From Triglochin maritima (lineage: Eukaryota > Streptophyta > Magnoliopsida > Alismatales > Juncaginaceae): 64,000 nt of DNA. This document shows, in pieces, positions 41,031-54,300 of this stretch. A program made the translations under genes and the position numbers. Under the pieces are notes generated by a model that worked only from the letters and a program-made list of their open reading frames with translations, ran no database searches and had not been told where the DNA came from. The first letter of the stretch is position 1. Each line of letters starts with the position of its first letter. The stretch spans positions 7,254,001 through 7,318,000 of the forward strand of contig OY821789.1 of the NCBI GenBank assembly GCA_963682175.1. Reading direction: 5' to 3'.

Positions 41031-43800
41031 AGGATAGGAAGGAACTCGTGAAGAACGAGATGATATTGAAGATTGGAAATAGTACAACCATCGCTGCGAT
41101 TGTACAAGATTCTATGGAGCTTCAATAGTCTAGTGATTTAAATTTATGCTTTGAAGAATGTTTGTTATATGCCTTCGATTAGCAAGAACATTTCTGTATC
41201 AAGTTTTAGATATGGATAAATTTTAATAAATATTTTAATTCTTGCTTGTCTATATCGAAGAATGGAATTTTCTATGCAAATACATTCACATAGAATGATT
41301 TCTATTTGCTTGAAATAAAAAATAAACAAACTCAAACAAACAATAACAAAAGAGAAACTAAGATAACTCACGTGAATGATACAATCTTGTAGCACTATCG
41401 GATTGGTCAAATAAATGACCAAGAGACCTTTCAAGAAGAAAGGAACGAAAACGAATAACTAATTGGATATGATACATTCTAATGTATGTGGTCCGATAAG
41501 TACAAGTGCAAGAGACGGTTTAAGGCACTTAATTTTGTTCACGGACAACTATAGTCATTATGACTATATTTGTCTAATGGGAAGCAAAAGTGAATTCTTT
41601 GACAAGTTCAAGGAATTCGAGGATGAAGTAGTGAACCGACTCAACAAGAATATTGAGTCTCTATGAAAGGTTCGTAGGGGTGAGTGCTTAAAATACCTAA
41701 TTTGGCTCATTCCTAAAGTAGGAATAGGATATTGCTCGACATGGTTCGATCAATAATGAGTCAATTTAAATTGCCGATTTACTTTTGGAATTATGCACTA
41801 CAAATAAATGACAAACTCACTAAATAATGTTCCATCCAAATCCGTGGAGAAAATGGTTTATGAGCTATGGAGTTGAAAGACACATAAGCTCAACTTTCTC
41901 AAGATTTGGGGTTGTGAGGTCTACGTCGAGAAATTGATGTCGACCAAACTTCAACCAAAAACGGATTAAGTGCTTCTTTATAGGTTGTCCTCGTGTGACA
42001 AGAGGATACTACTTTTGGTATATCACCTCCAATCGAAAGATTGTAGAGAGAGATATGGTTTTTCTGGAATTTCTGGAAAAGAGAGAAAAGTAGTGGGAGT
42101 AGAGTTGAGCTTGAGGAAACTCAAGATACTCTACAAGATCATGATGTGAATGTTGCATTCAAAATCATGAAGGCCCAACCGAGATTCATTTGGTTAGTGG
42201 GAGCATGAGCGAGAGATCCTTACAAGAAATTGTGAGAGAATCTCAATCATCCTCACCTAGTGTGCGTTCGAGAGTCGAACATGAACCTATTCCTCAAGAA
42301 ATTGTGGAAGAAGTTCGAGAGACACAAGAAGAACCAAAAGAACTAAGAAGGTCAATGAGGGAAAGGAAGAAACCCAATAAGTATGTGGGACTTCATGAGA
42401 TCATGGTACTAGATACCAAAGATCCCTCGACCTTCCGAGAAGCAATAGAAAAGACTCCAAACTATGGTTAAAAGCCATGGAATCCGAAGTAGAATCCATG
42501 TATGATAATCAAGTATGAAACTTGATCAGCCTTCCTCAAGAGAAAATATCATTTGGTATAAATGAGCTTTTAGGAGGAAGATAGACATGGATAGTAACTT
42601 GACAACCTACAAAGCAAGGCTTGTAGCAAAAGTTATACTCAAATTCAAGAAATTGACTTTGATGAAATTTTTGAGAAGCTGCCATATTAAAATCTATTCG
42701 GATTATGCTCACTATTACCGCATTTCTCAATTGTGGGATATGGAAAATGAATATCAAAATGGCGTTCCTTAAACAGGAACTTGGAGGAGGATATGTACAT
42801 GGTACAACCTCAAGGTTTTGATGATCCAAATAGTAGCGAGAAGAAATGCAAGTTTCGAGAATCCATTTATGGATTGAAGCAAGCATCGGGGAGTTGGAAC
42901 AAACGCTTTGACGAAGAGGTGAAGAAAATTCACTTCATTCAAAGTAAAGGAGTACCTTGTATATACAAGGAGATTAGTGGGAGCCATGTAGTACTTCTGA
43001 TCTTATATGTCGATGACATATTGCTCATGAGCAATCATATACCTTTGCATTAGCAAACGAGAAATTTCGTTGAAATCAGTGTATTCAATGAAAAGAAAAG
43101 GATGAGGCTCAACACATCTTGAGAATCAAGATACATTGAGATACATCCCGTAGACTCATTGCTTCAGTCAACGTGCATACATTGACAAGGTCTTTGGAAA
43201 TGTTCAGGGTGAACAATTCCGATATGGACAATATGCCAATAAGTATGAGTATAGGTGTGCAACTCAAGAAGTCTCAATGTGCTCAATCACACAAAGACTT
43301 GGGGTACATGAAGGTATCCCTTATGCTTCGGCAAAAGGAAGGACCATGTACATGATGGCTTGCACAAGACTCTATCTCGTATGCTCTAAACGTGACAAGT
43401 GGTCACCAATCCAACGCAAGTCCTAATCGTAGGATTGCGGTCAAGAATATTCTGAAGTACCTTAACCAGACTAAAGACAAGGTTCTTGTTTATGGAAGAC
43501 AAAGGAGAAAATAGCCGAGGGCTGTTTTGATGCAATTCTTATAGGAATTCTAGACAATAAGAGGTTGGAGTGATGATGCGTCATCATTATCGAATGTGGA
43601 GGTATGAGCTAGTGTAGTTAGGAGTAATATCACTACAGCTAACTCAACCACCAATGAAAGACAAAATAAATAAATAGGTGGACACAACAGTGGCACAACT
43701 GATCCATTCAACAAACCTTCATACCAAGCTAAGAGACGAAATATATTTCGAGTCCATGGATCCGAGGGTCCATGTGGATTGGCTTGATAGGTGATTTGGG
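41031..43800 (+). pseudogene. Decayed Ty1/copia pol (integrase, reverse transcriptase, RNase H)
   Basis: Fragments in element order: integrase (MIHSNVCGPISTSARDGL, 41463-41666), a region matching the integrase C-terminus (near 41870-42060), a linker (SMRERKKPNKYVGLHEI, 42190-42471), reverse transcriptase (YMVQPQGF, SIYGLKQASGSW, YVDDILLMSN; 42781-43053) and an RNase H remnant (about 43395-43780). Many stops, frameshifts and deletions separate them; the block is shorter than a normal pol. No active enzyme can come from it. Confidence 0.85.
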
Positions 43801-43861
43801 AAGGTTACCCTAGTTATTGATGTTTTATGCATTGAGAATATATGTGAAAGAAAACTTTGAT

Positions 43862-43875
43862 AACAAGTGGGAGAT
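43862..43875 (+). other. Polypurine tract
   Basis: AACAAGTGGGAGAT directly before the 3' LTR, the usual plant copia plus-strand primer form. Confidence 0.88.
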
Positions 43876-45946
43876 TGAAGGGAATGTGTTCTAAAAGTTT
43901 TACTTTTAAATGTCAATTATTATGAATTGAATGAGAAATCATTTTGTTCCTTATTTATGTTATTCGTCTTTTGGAAGTGTTAAGGAAGAGACTCTTGGTC
44001 CTTAACCGTAGAGCTCTGAAAGATATTGGTTTGCATAAAACAAAAGATATTCGCAATCATGGTAATTAACATGGAACATTAATTACCGAGTTAAGATTGT
44101 CGTGTTGGTCATAGATCATTGTAGCTCTACAAGTGAGTGACGACACGGGTATGCAAAAGAGGAAAATATTACTTTTGTATACTGAATAGACCTAATAAGT
44201 AAAATATTATAGAAATGTGTTTCTGTGTCATTAATATTTTACTGTGTCTTTGGTCCTTTGATATGAGACTTATATCCGATCGCTTAAGGAGTTCTTAATT
44301 AGACTAGTGTCTTGAGCTATCGATGAGTGTAGTGTAAAGGCATTAGTTGGTTAAGTACAACTTTTGTTGGAGAAGATAGTTAGTCAAAAGACTATCATTG
44401 CCCCTCTTAATTGAGTGATGATATTAGTGGGCCCCTTGATAAAGCAAAGTTATAATGTGCACAATGTGATTTGAGTTAAGTCACATATTTATAACTAGCT
44501 TAAAGAGATCAAGAAATGAATACTAAGACAAAGATGACACAATACTACTTTGTGTGTATTCTTAATATCATGAGGCAAGGGACAGACACAAGTGGTGCAC
44601 TCCATCACTAAGTGGATCGGGTTTTGGTTCGAGTGGAATTAAGACATCTAACTAATTGGGAGCTATAATGTATAGCTAGATACCGCTTATAGCTTGTGAT
44701 ATTAAGCTCTTAATATCACTGCCAACTTAGTTTAGATTCTCCCATAGGTCACACCACAAAACTGGGAAACAAGAAATGGGGATTTTGAGTTCATAAGATG
44801 TGTCGGGTTTCATGTAGAAAATATGACACATGGGGTGAACGAGCAAAATCAAGATTATGTTGTGATTAATAACATAATTAGAATCTAAATTAAATTCATA
44901 TGAGATGTAAATATTATGGGGTGTAATGATTGATCATTACATAGGATAATATGTTACATAAGTTGTGAATTTACTACTAATCCCGAAATGTCAAATTTTG
45001 TAGGGGTTAAACCAAAATTTGACAAGTCTGCAAAATAGTGCACAAACGGTCGACCGGTTGGAAGTAAACGCTCGACCGATCGGTGCACGGTCGACCGGTG
45101 GTGTCCGGTCGACAGAACGCGTCTCGACCGATAACAGGTAAATTTCGTCTGTTCGAACGGTCGACCGAATGTGATCGGTCGGTCGACCGAACATTGCGAT
45201 GAAATATTCTACTGTTGAAAACGGTCGACCGAGTTTTGGACGGTCGACCGAAATCGGGTTTGAGCGGTCGACCGGACCTCGCAAACGGTCGACCGATCAG
45301 ACGGTTTTATGCAGAATTAATTTAAGAATTAATTAGATCATGCATGGAATTGGTCCATAATTGATTTAATTCGTGGGTAATATTATTTATTAATAAATAA
45401 TGGATGGTTAGATGGAATTTTGCATGAGATCATGGGCAAGGGGTTGCACATGAATAGGTAATTTGGAGAGAACTTATAAATACAAGTTTATCTCATTACC
45501 TAATTAATTCATTCATTATTTTCTTGAGCAAAATTCTCTCTCCATAATTCTCCACGAAAATCCCTTAATTCTTAAGTTTAGTTTTAGTTATTAAGAGATC
45601 ATCTTCTCAAGGGAATTAAAGAGGGGTTAGTAATTAGATTCTAAACCCAGTCGGAGATTGAGAGACTAGCTTCCCTCTCTCCGATCTTGTTTAGAGTTTG
45701 GTGAATACTCAGAGGCATCCGGCGCAGCGAGGAGCATCCCAATCGTCTCCGAATCTTCGAGAAGTTTTAGAGAACTTCTAGGTATGAATTTCGGAGCTCC
45801 TTCATGTTTGTTTTAATAGAGTTTTTGAAACTAGTTTGTTAAAACAAACCAATGCATGCAATAAATTCTAGAAAATTGAAAATTGATCCTTATTATACAT
45901 GAAAATTCGAAAAATATATATGTATAATTAAACATGAAATCCTACA
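43876..45946 (+). repeat. 3' LTR of the copia element
   Basis: 2,071 bases, TGAAGGG...CCTACA, with TATAAATA at 45474-45481. It is longer than the 5' LTR through extra bases in the palindrome array and near 45560 and 45760. Confidence 0.93.
45045..45300. repeat. CGGTCGACCG palindrome array, 3' LTR
   Basis: Eight perfect CGGTCGACCG plus variants (CGCTCGACCG, CGGTCGACAG). The spacers differ clearly from the 5' LTR array while most palindromes are kept. Confidence 0.9.
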
Positions 45947-48384
45947 ATATTGTCTGCTGATATTACCAACAGAGCACGAGCGCCTACGTTCATATCTAAC
46001 CAGAAAATGCAAGTGCACAATAATTAGTATGTATTGTCATGGATTAATGAATAATGATTTTCTTTCTATACAGACATATTCAATCATGAATAAATATGAA
46101 GGTATTTATAAGTAAGAGACTACGCAAGACTACAAGAGTAGGTAGGAAAATCACCATGCAAAAAAATACGGTGCATGAGGTAAGCCAGAAAAAGAAGAAG
46201 AAAAACCCAAAAACAAGTCTTTGGGAGTGAATTTAACGTCTTGATCGGGCGTCTTAACTTCATGTTGCTTGTCATTTAGAAAATAATACAAAAACAATGA
46301 TTTGACACAAGGAAGATTAACTTTTTGGCCAACTACTACGCTACAGCTTTATCAGAACGTAATAATCATATAGTGTCATAATCTAATTAGTTGATGAGTT
46401 CGCTACACTTTTTTTTCTCGTTGCTGATGTTTGGGTTTGTTGCATCTTCTTGAGCACACCCTCGTCAAAATGTTACTATATCAATATAGTAGTGAATATT
46501 TGTACGTTATAGCTAGTCACCTGACCACATACGCGTTGTTGAATTATATGCACTTTGAAACTTCAAATCAAATAATGTGTTTAAATTATATAAATCCTTT
46601 TTCTATACTTCCAAATTAAACTCGCATTGATCTCAGACTTCCAACAGTGGAGCAAATTACAGTGTCTCAAGTGCATGCCAAAGAATTAAGACAAAGCAGC
46701 AGACAAATGACAATCCACCTCCCTCACCCGGGATTGATTAGGCTCATCTCCAATTCTAGGATTTTTGTTTTTGTTTTTTGAAGGCTGATATATATTATAC
46801 TAAAAATAAATAAAGTTTGGCTATGACCCACAGCCAAACCAAATTAAGTACAACAGGAATAGTAAAGAAACTGGGTTTAGTATAGTTTCCCTTAATCATT
46901 CACACATAGGTCGACAGATAGGGTCCGTTAGAACGCCTTTTCTCAAAAGTCTGTCCCGTGTTAGTATTTTATTTTTCAGTTAGGACCCAATTGAAGGCTT
47001 TAACTTAATTTGGGAGGACATGTTGCTCTCCAAACTTCATTCATTAATGGGTAGGTATCAAGAGTGTGGTTGTGCCACTCCTGATTTCAATTTTGCTAAA
47101 TCGACATACAGTTGGAATCCATTCCAGCAATTCGTTGTGGAATGGGGAGGCTCTCCCCTTAAAGTGAGGAAGGATACCAAGTCTAGAGTTATTTTTGTAT
47201 TTGTATCTTATAATGTCTTTGCACATTTTAATTGGTGATGATAGAATTACCCAAATTTTCTTCATTTGTAAGCTAAGAGAGTGGGGCTTTAGGTTTAAAA
47301 TTCCCAAACCTCCAAATTTCTTTAGTCTACATACATTTTCCCATTTCACGAGCAAATAAAAAAAACCTCAAGAAAAGAGCAATAATACCTTCTCAACAGG
47401 AGAAAGTAACGGGTTGTGGCGGCATCGGACTTCGAAAGGGCCGGACCTGCATGAGCCTCACTTTGGTGTTGTAAAAAAAAGCTATAATAAACCATTTGAT
47501 ACAATCCTAATTCCTTTGTGCGTTCTTCGTTACTGAATTTAAAATTCTTAGTTACTATTCTCATAATTACTGTTAATTTTTGTTTTGCTTTGTATACTAT
47601 TAGTAATAACTAATACGTATGAAAAGGAGATGCAATATGACGCTACTTTTATGAAGTTTGAAATTTAATTTGTCCAGAAAGAAGTGAGAAAAGAAGTTAG
47701 TGGATGACAAGAGTGACCTCGGTTTCTTTTGCTTTACTTTTATGCCTTTTCTTGTTATCAAGATTTATTTTAAAATTTAAATGACTTAATAGAGCAGATG
47801 GTTTTTGGTCAACTTAAGTTTAACTGCAAATTAGACTATCATTTTTGTTGCTCTGCTAGATAAGCTCAATTAACCGCTCATGTTAACATGTTCTAAAATG
47901 TAATGAAGACTCCTAGGTTCCATTCGGATGCGGTAATGTAACTTGGAACATGTGGCTATGATCCCAGGAATAGGAGTTCCAAGAATCTTAAAACTGTGAT
48001 GTTTTGCATATGTATTATCTGAAAGATTATTTATGAGAAATATGTACATCTTTTTGCAATAATTGAACTGGAGTTTTACGTAGCTGCCAACAAAGTTTAT
48101 ATTTGTTTGGTGAAGTACCAAAATAACATTACATAAAATTGAATCTTGCACAGAACTAAAATGATAAATAATTGAAATTTAATAAAATGACGAGTACAAC
48201 AAAGTACCCAAAAATTGTGAACGGTTCAACAATAAGTTATGGAACAAACCCCAATACTCTTACAATTTAAATGACCAATTCCAAAATGACAAAGTAAACA
48301 ATATTAACTAAAAAGCTGCTTTAGATTCCAAACTGACTACAATGAAGAATAATAACGGCGGGAAGCTTCTTGCGTAAGGTCAAA
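45947..48384. other. Intergenic between copia element and ORC1
   Basis: No host gene supported. 46000-46780 has short open frames only. A LINE fragment at 47044-47355 is listed separately. 47560-48384 is AT-rich and includes the ORC1 3' UTR at its right end. Confidence 0.6.
47044..47355 (-). pseudogene. L1-type LINE fragment (C-terminal zf-RVT region)
   Basis: LVKWENVCRLKKFGGLGILNLKPHSL matches the conserved block after the reverse transcriptase in plant L1 elements (KWENVC, GGLGI.NL). Only about 100 codons remain. It is unrelated to the RTE-like LINE at 22087-23282. Confidence 0.7.
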
Positions 48385-51300
48385 CTATAAATATTTTGCA
48401 AGCCACGGAACCTCTTGGCAGTTTTTCAGTGCAAAAGACACATCATCGCTGTCAAATGAGGAAAAAGATTCATGTAATCAGTTCAAATATTGAGGCAAAT
48501 TGATAATAAAAGGACTAGAAGCACAGAAGTAAATCCCAGTTATAGAACAACGAGTAGCATTACTTGATTGTTGCTTCGTTATGACATTTATCTAGTATTT
48601 ATTAAGTATGACTTGGTCACAACATTACGACAAAACCAATCACGATCATCAACGAAATAACCAGTAAGTACTTCTATAATGATAAACGTACCTTGGGAAG
48701 TTAAGTTGCAGTTTCTGCAACTTATGCTTTGAGGGCTCTTCACAAAGAATGATTTTGCACTCACCAAGCTTGCAGCTGCAATAAAGTGGACGTATAAATT
48801 GTTTACCCCTCTATCACAATATATGTAATATAGATAAATAAAAATAACTGTTTGGCATTCATCTCTCCTGCTAAAACATTTGTTATCAGTGAGAACTGAG
48901 AACTATGAGACAAGTTTGACAAAATACACAATCTTGTTAGTCATTGCCCAATGGCTCGTCCTTTGGGCCATGCCATTGAAGCAAGACTTCACTCAAGCAT
49001 ATCCATCTCAAAGATAGGCACGCCGATATGCTAAAAGTTTACAGGCAGTGAAGCAAGAGGAGCATAATAAAATGTTACTATTTGAGGTTGTCCGGTGGTC
49101 AAACATGCATGAGTTGCTTCATTTAAAACCATAAGTAATAGATTCTAATAAAGTCTTAGAAAGGCTAGAAGCCTAGAACAAGGATATGAAAATTAATCCT
49201 TCTTACTTTTTATGTGTTGAGTTTGTAAAACTGCTCGAAACACCAGGTTCTCCATGTCACAAACCACTAATTGACCAGACATACAAAACCATATCTCGAC
49301 AATTATAAGTTGCAATTCGATTTTTTCCATTGTTTCTCACATCCACAATATGAGCACTTAAGTTAAAGACTGATCAAAATAAAATTAACCTTCTGGGGTT
49401 GTTATTTTATCACCACTTAAACCATTGAGAATATAGCTTTAAAATAAAAAAAATGACGTCCCATTAAAATTAAAATACGAAATCTTTCCACCTATCTATA
49501 ATAGGCCTACTGTTTCTTGCACATCTTCCAGCTCTGCTTGTATCTGACCAAAAAACATACCAAAATTGGCATTTTATATAATGAACATTTCATTTACATG
49601 TCATGAAATGTATACCAAATTTTTGAAACGTGAGTTGATTACACATTATCTGCAACTTTTTTTGCAGTGGTGTCCATGTCCTTATTTCTAACCGTTGTTT
49701 ATCGTGGACTTCTTATACATCTGATACTTCCAACACAACTTGCTCAAATGTAATGTTGGCAACAAAATTTTCGGTAAACACTAATAAACCAAACTAGGAT
49801 TAACATCAAAGAATGCTTAAAGCACACTCTATAGATAAGTATAATAAAATATCAAGAAGGTGGGTCTTTCAAATAAACCTTTCAAACTTGCCATCAACCA
49901 GAAGTCTAAAATGGTAAAACCATTCCACAGGTAATCGGGCAATCCATTCAAAACGCAAATCATAAACTTCTCCTTTGTCCAAGAAATTATGAATCACGTT
50001 AGATAACCACATGCCAAATGTAACCCGAATAGGAAACAAAATTGGTGCTTCCCAATGCACAGTCCAGTTGGATAAAAATTCAAGAAAAGGGCCTTAATAG
50101 AATATTTGTATAATACATGACAAAAATTCGCCATATAAAAAGTTTTTTTATGTTTGTTTTGGAGGGTAAATGAGGACCGCATTACCTAACTTTCAAGAGG
50201 GTATCCCATCCAGGAAAGTTTTCGCCATTGGTTGAACACAGTCCACGAACAACACTTCCCAGCTACAACATATACATACAAAAATAAGTAAAAGTAATAT
50301 TACCTTGAAAATGCAATTCAAAATAAACTCAAGCAACATGTGAATTGGAAACAAAAATATAAGTCTACGAAGTAATTTCAACAAAAACATTCAACAATAA
50401 TTTCCATGACAACTAGAATTGATTTTGACGATAGGATCTCTCACCTACGTCGAATGATTATTTCTTCGAGGGTTCAAGACCCGCTGGAGTAGTATGACAA
50501 GCTAAATTGAATGAAGGTTGTAAAATGGTACAAATTTTCTTACCAAAAATGTTAATTATGTACAAACAAAGGAGGACCATAACCAAAAGACTAGCATTAT
50601 AAATTTATAATGTGATTGTGCACATCCACAGACAAACATTAAATGTTGGTTAAAGTTATTAACAGTGAATTAAGGTTCATCTAGAAGCTCATGCTAAATA
50701 ACTGTAAACGAGGTTTATAATTAAAAGACTAGCATTACAATGTGGTGATGCTCATTTACCAATTCTGCCAAAATTTTAGATTTGGTTTTAAGTTATTAAC
50801 TGGGAGCCTGGGGAAAAAATTGTCCAACAAAAAAGCATATATTCCTCTAGAATTGCAAAACCAGCATATGTAAATTAATGGAAATAAACCAGAAACGTTA
50901 CCTTTTCCAATGTAACCTCACCCGTTCCTGTTTTATAAAGCTCATATACCATAGCCGCCAAAATGATCTTACCAATTCTTGAGCAGTTTTTCATGATCTG
51001 AAATCACAAAAATATTTAAGGAAAAGGTTAGAATGCTGATATGAACCAAATGAATAAAATGCAAAAATTGGCAAAGTTCTTAGCATTTGGCAAATTATAA
51101 AAGAATCATATTTAATTGAATCATTTAAAAATCCAAAACGTGGAAGGTGGAAAAATGGTCTTTTACAAGAGCACCATGAAGAAGCAGTTTAAGACAGAGA
51201 ATGTAGGAGTCTTGATTTTAGCTAGATGTGGTACAAAACCAACCATGGGACACAGCAGGCCCTCATCTTCAATGGCTGAACTGCTTATTCATGTAGGTCC

Positions 51301-54300
51301 ATACAAAAGCTTTACGAATTGGATATTAATTTTGAAAACCCATTAACCAAATTATATTTTTTATCAAATAAAAACAAATAATCTATTAGATAATTGCAAA
51401 GCAACAGATTTCTATCGAAGCATAGAAAAGATAATGATGTTGTGTCTTATTATTATTAACTGCTAGCAAGTGCTAAGCCTCCCATATATGACTAAGCTGA
51501 AGACCCACGTTCATTCTTGATCTGTACAAATACCTGCTAGTATGTGCTGAATTTGTTCCAAAATGCTTAATGGAAATAAAATAATAAACTATGACCTTTA
51601 TCAGATACGTCCCCATCATTATATTAAATAAGTATGAAAAGGTTATAATCTCAAAATATTGCCTTTTGGTAACATGGTTTCCGTGTTTTATATGTTAAGA
51701 TTGGAGAAAAATCCTGAGCCATCTCAATTATGTTTGCTTCTTACAAATATTTCTTTTGATATCACGTAGATGTATAATGTGTCTTCTACGGTAGCATTAC
51801 CTTGCAAAAAGAGTAGTAAAGGAATTGTTTCTCCTGAGAACTTAATTCAGCAACATGATTCAGTTAATTATAAATGTAGATTTTGAGCTCAGTTTATAAC
51901 ATGTGAACTCTTTACCTGAATATGAGGAGCTTGAAACATTTCCTTGATAGCATCTTCAACATCAGACATGCTAACAAGACATTTCCCTATAAAGAAGTGA
52001 GCTACTTCATGAGGAAAAAACATTCTCAATAAAGCATTCAGCCACTCACCATGTTGATGTCAACAGACATAGAAGCACAAAAGACAGAGGAAACATGGTC
52101 GTAATGCAACAAGTTATGAGAAGCATATTTCTGATATAGTGATTATTCAAAAACTGGCTTTATTTCAAGCAATCGTAGATTACAAAGGGGATATCTACAG
52201 ATATAAGTGAGACATCCATCTTTCATAAGTTCCCCATATAGTTTTGTTTTCTAGACATTTTATCATTCATTACCTGCATCCCCAGAATTTAACTGCTTAT
52301 GCCGATAATCTGCTAATTCTGCTGCACGCCTGCATACTTCTAAGGCACGCCTAGCATCCCCAGATATGGCAGCAACCTGATCTCGTAGTGATTGAAATGC
52401 ACTGACATGAGAATCAAATAACGAGCAATTATTGATAAGGATAACACTTAGATCATCTTTTAAGACAAACAAAAAGTACCTTTCTCGACGCGAACTCTAT
52501 TGCTTGCTTATCAAATGCATTGATGCCATTCAATCTGCATAAAATTATCTCTTGTAGTTGCTGGTAATTGTAAGGACCAAAACAAAGTCGCTGAATTCCC
52601 ATCCTGCTAGATATACGAGGAAGAAGTTTTTCTGGAAGATCCATTGTATTTGCTATGCCTGCAAACAAAATTCAGAAAGGAAATATTGACAAAAACAATA
52701 AATTTAGGCCGAGGTAACTAATGCATACAATAAATTGAATTACCTATGATCACTAATTTAGAGTTCCGTTTGGTCGGCCAGTCAAGAATATTGTACAAAA
52801 CCTACCACATGAAAAAGGTAGTGAATCAATTTAATGTTTTGCCAAAGTTGAGTGGAACATGGTGTCGATTTATTAAGGGGCTGTTATCCCACGCCACAAT
52901 AAGATTAGAAGAAGTGTTACCGATTGGTTTCTAGTCACAAGAAGATCGAGCTCGTCTATGAGTAGAACACAAGGTTGGTCGTCATGTTTTTGTGAATTAC
53001 TGCTTTCTGAAAATTTATTATTTAACAGATGAAGAGCTTTCTTCCACCCTACCCTGTATCCAGTTAACGCTTCATATATGACCTAGCACATAAGAGAGCA
53101 AAAGAAAAAACAATGCTTTAACCAGCATATGCACAATTATTCTGGAAGGATAGCAGGCTTACATACCTTGTAAATGTTCTCAGGAGATGCCAATTTGAGA
53201 CAATTAATCTCTACAAAGCGGTAGGGTCTTAATTTTCTTGCATCGACTTCAAACTTTAGACTCCACATCACACTAAGAACACTCATTGTCTGCGTCACAA
53301 TGTAGATAAAACAGTTAAAGAGGGAACACAAAATGTCGTACAGTTGTACTAATAAGCATTGTGAAGATGTGATACTTTTCCAGTTCCAGGAACACCATGA
53401 ACATATAAGCAACAGCCTAAACATTGATCCTCGCAGATAGCACCTTTAACAAATGCAGTTATCTCCATCATTTCCCTGTCACAAAGATACAGTACAACTT
53501 AAAAGCTTGTGCATTTTTTTTTAAAATAAGGATTATGACGTACTTGTTTCGACAAGGTAATGTTTTAGGCAGAGTTACTAGGAGTAGTGTAGCTTTTGCC
53601 CTTTCGATTTCCGTTTGTTTATGGCATCTGACAAGCTCTGGTATTTTTTTAATCCCAATTCTTTGAAGACCGAAGATCCTTCCTTTGTGCGAATTCTGTG
53701 ATAAATGAAATAAGATGGTATAACACCGATAAATATATGACATATAAAATGTAAGGTTCTACACCGAAAAGATGAAGCAAGTGACCATACTGCAGCAGCA
53801 TCATGTTTTCCGCGGTTACGAACCGAAGAACACAAAATTTGCTCCTTTTCACATTCGGAATCACCTTCTGAATCGGAAATATTATCAGTAGATGAATCCC
53901 AATCTTTATCGCCATGAGCTTCTACAACATTCTTACATGAGAAAATAAATCATGGTTTAACCAATGCACAAGAGAAACAAGAAATACATCTATTATTTAT
54001 TAAATAGAATGTCTATGTCCTTTAGCCAGGCTGCATGAGCATACCTCTTCACCGTCATCCGCATTAGCTATCCTTTTAAAGCTATGCCAGCGGACATCAT
54101 ATTCGTACTCACATAAGAAGACATCATCACCCTCGTTATAAGCTTTAGCAAATTCTGCCGGGTTCATAACATAGCAGTGCCTCAAAATAGATTCCACCTA
54201 GACGAGCAATACATTTGATTGTTATTAGTTGCCAATAGTCCAGAGTCCAGACTGAAGTACTCCAAACCATTTGTCAACTGTGTAGCACTTCTGTCAGTTG

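Larger units (their letters stand above)
36514..45946 (+). mobile_element. Ty1/copia LTR retrotransposon, both LTRs present, pol decayed
   Basis: A 9.4 kb element: 5' LTR 36514-38545, primer-binding site 38547-38558, leader, gag 40059-41030, decayed protease/integrase/RT/RNase H, polypurine tract 43862-43875, 3' LTR 43876-45946. LTRs begin TGAAGGG and end CCTACA. The order integrase before RT makes it copia. The 5-base flanks (GATAG left, ATATT right) do not match, so the original insertion site has been rearranged. Confidence 0.93.

Noticed and set aside
37685..45300. Regularly repeated palindromes considered as a CRISPR-like array
   Set aside because: This is a plant nuclear genome; repeats are 10 bases, spacers irregular, and the location is LTR U3.
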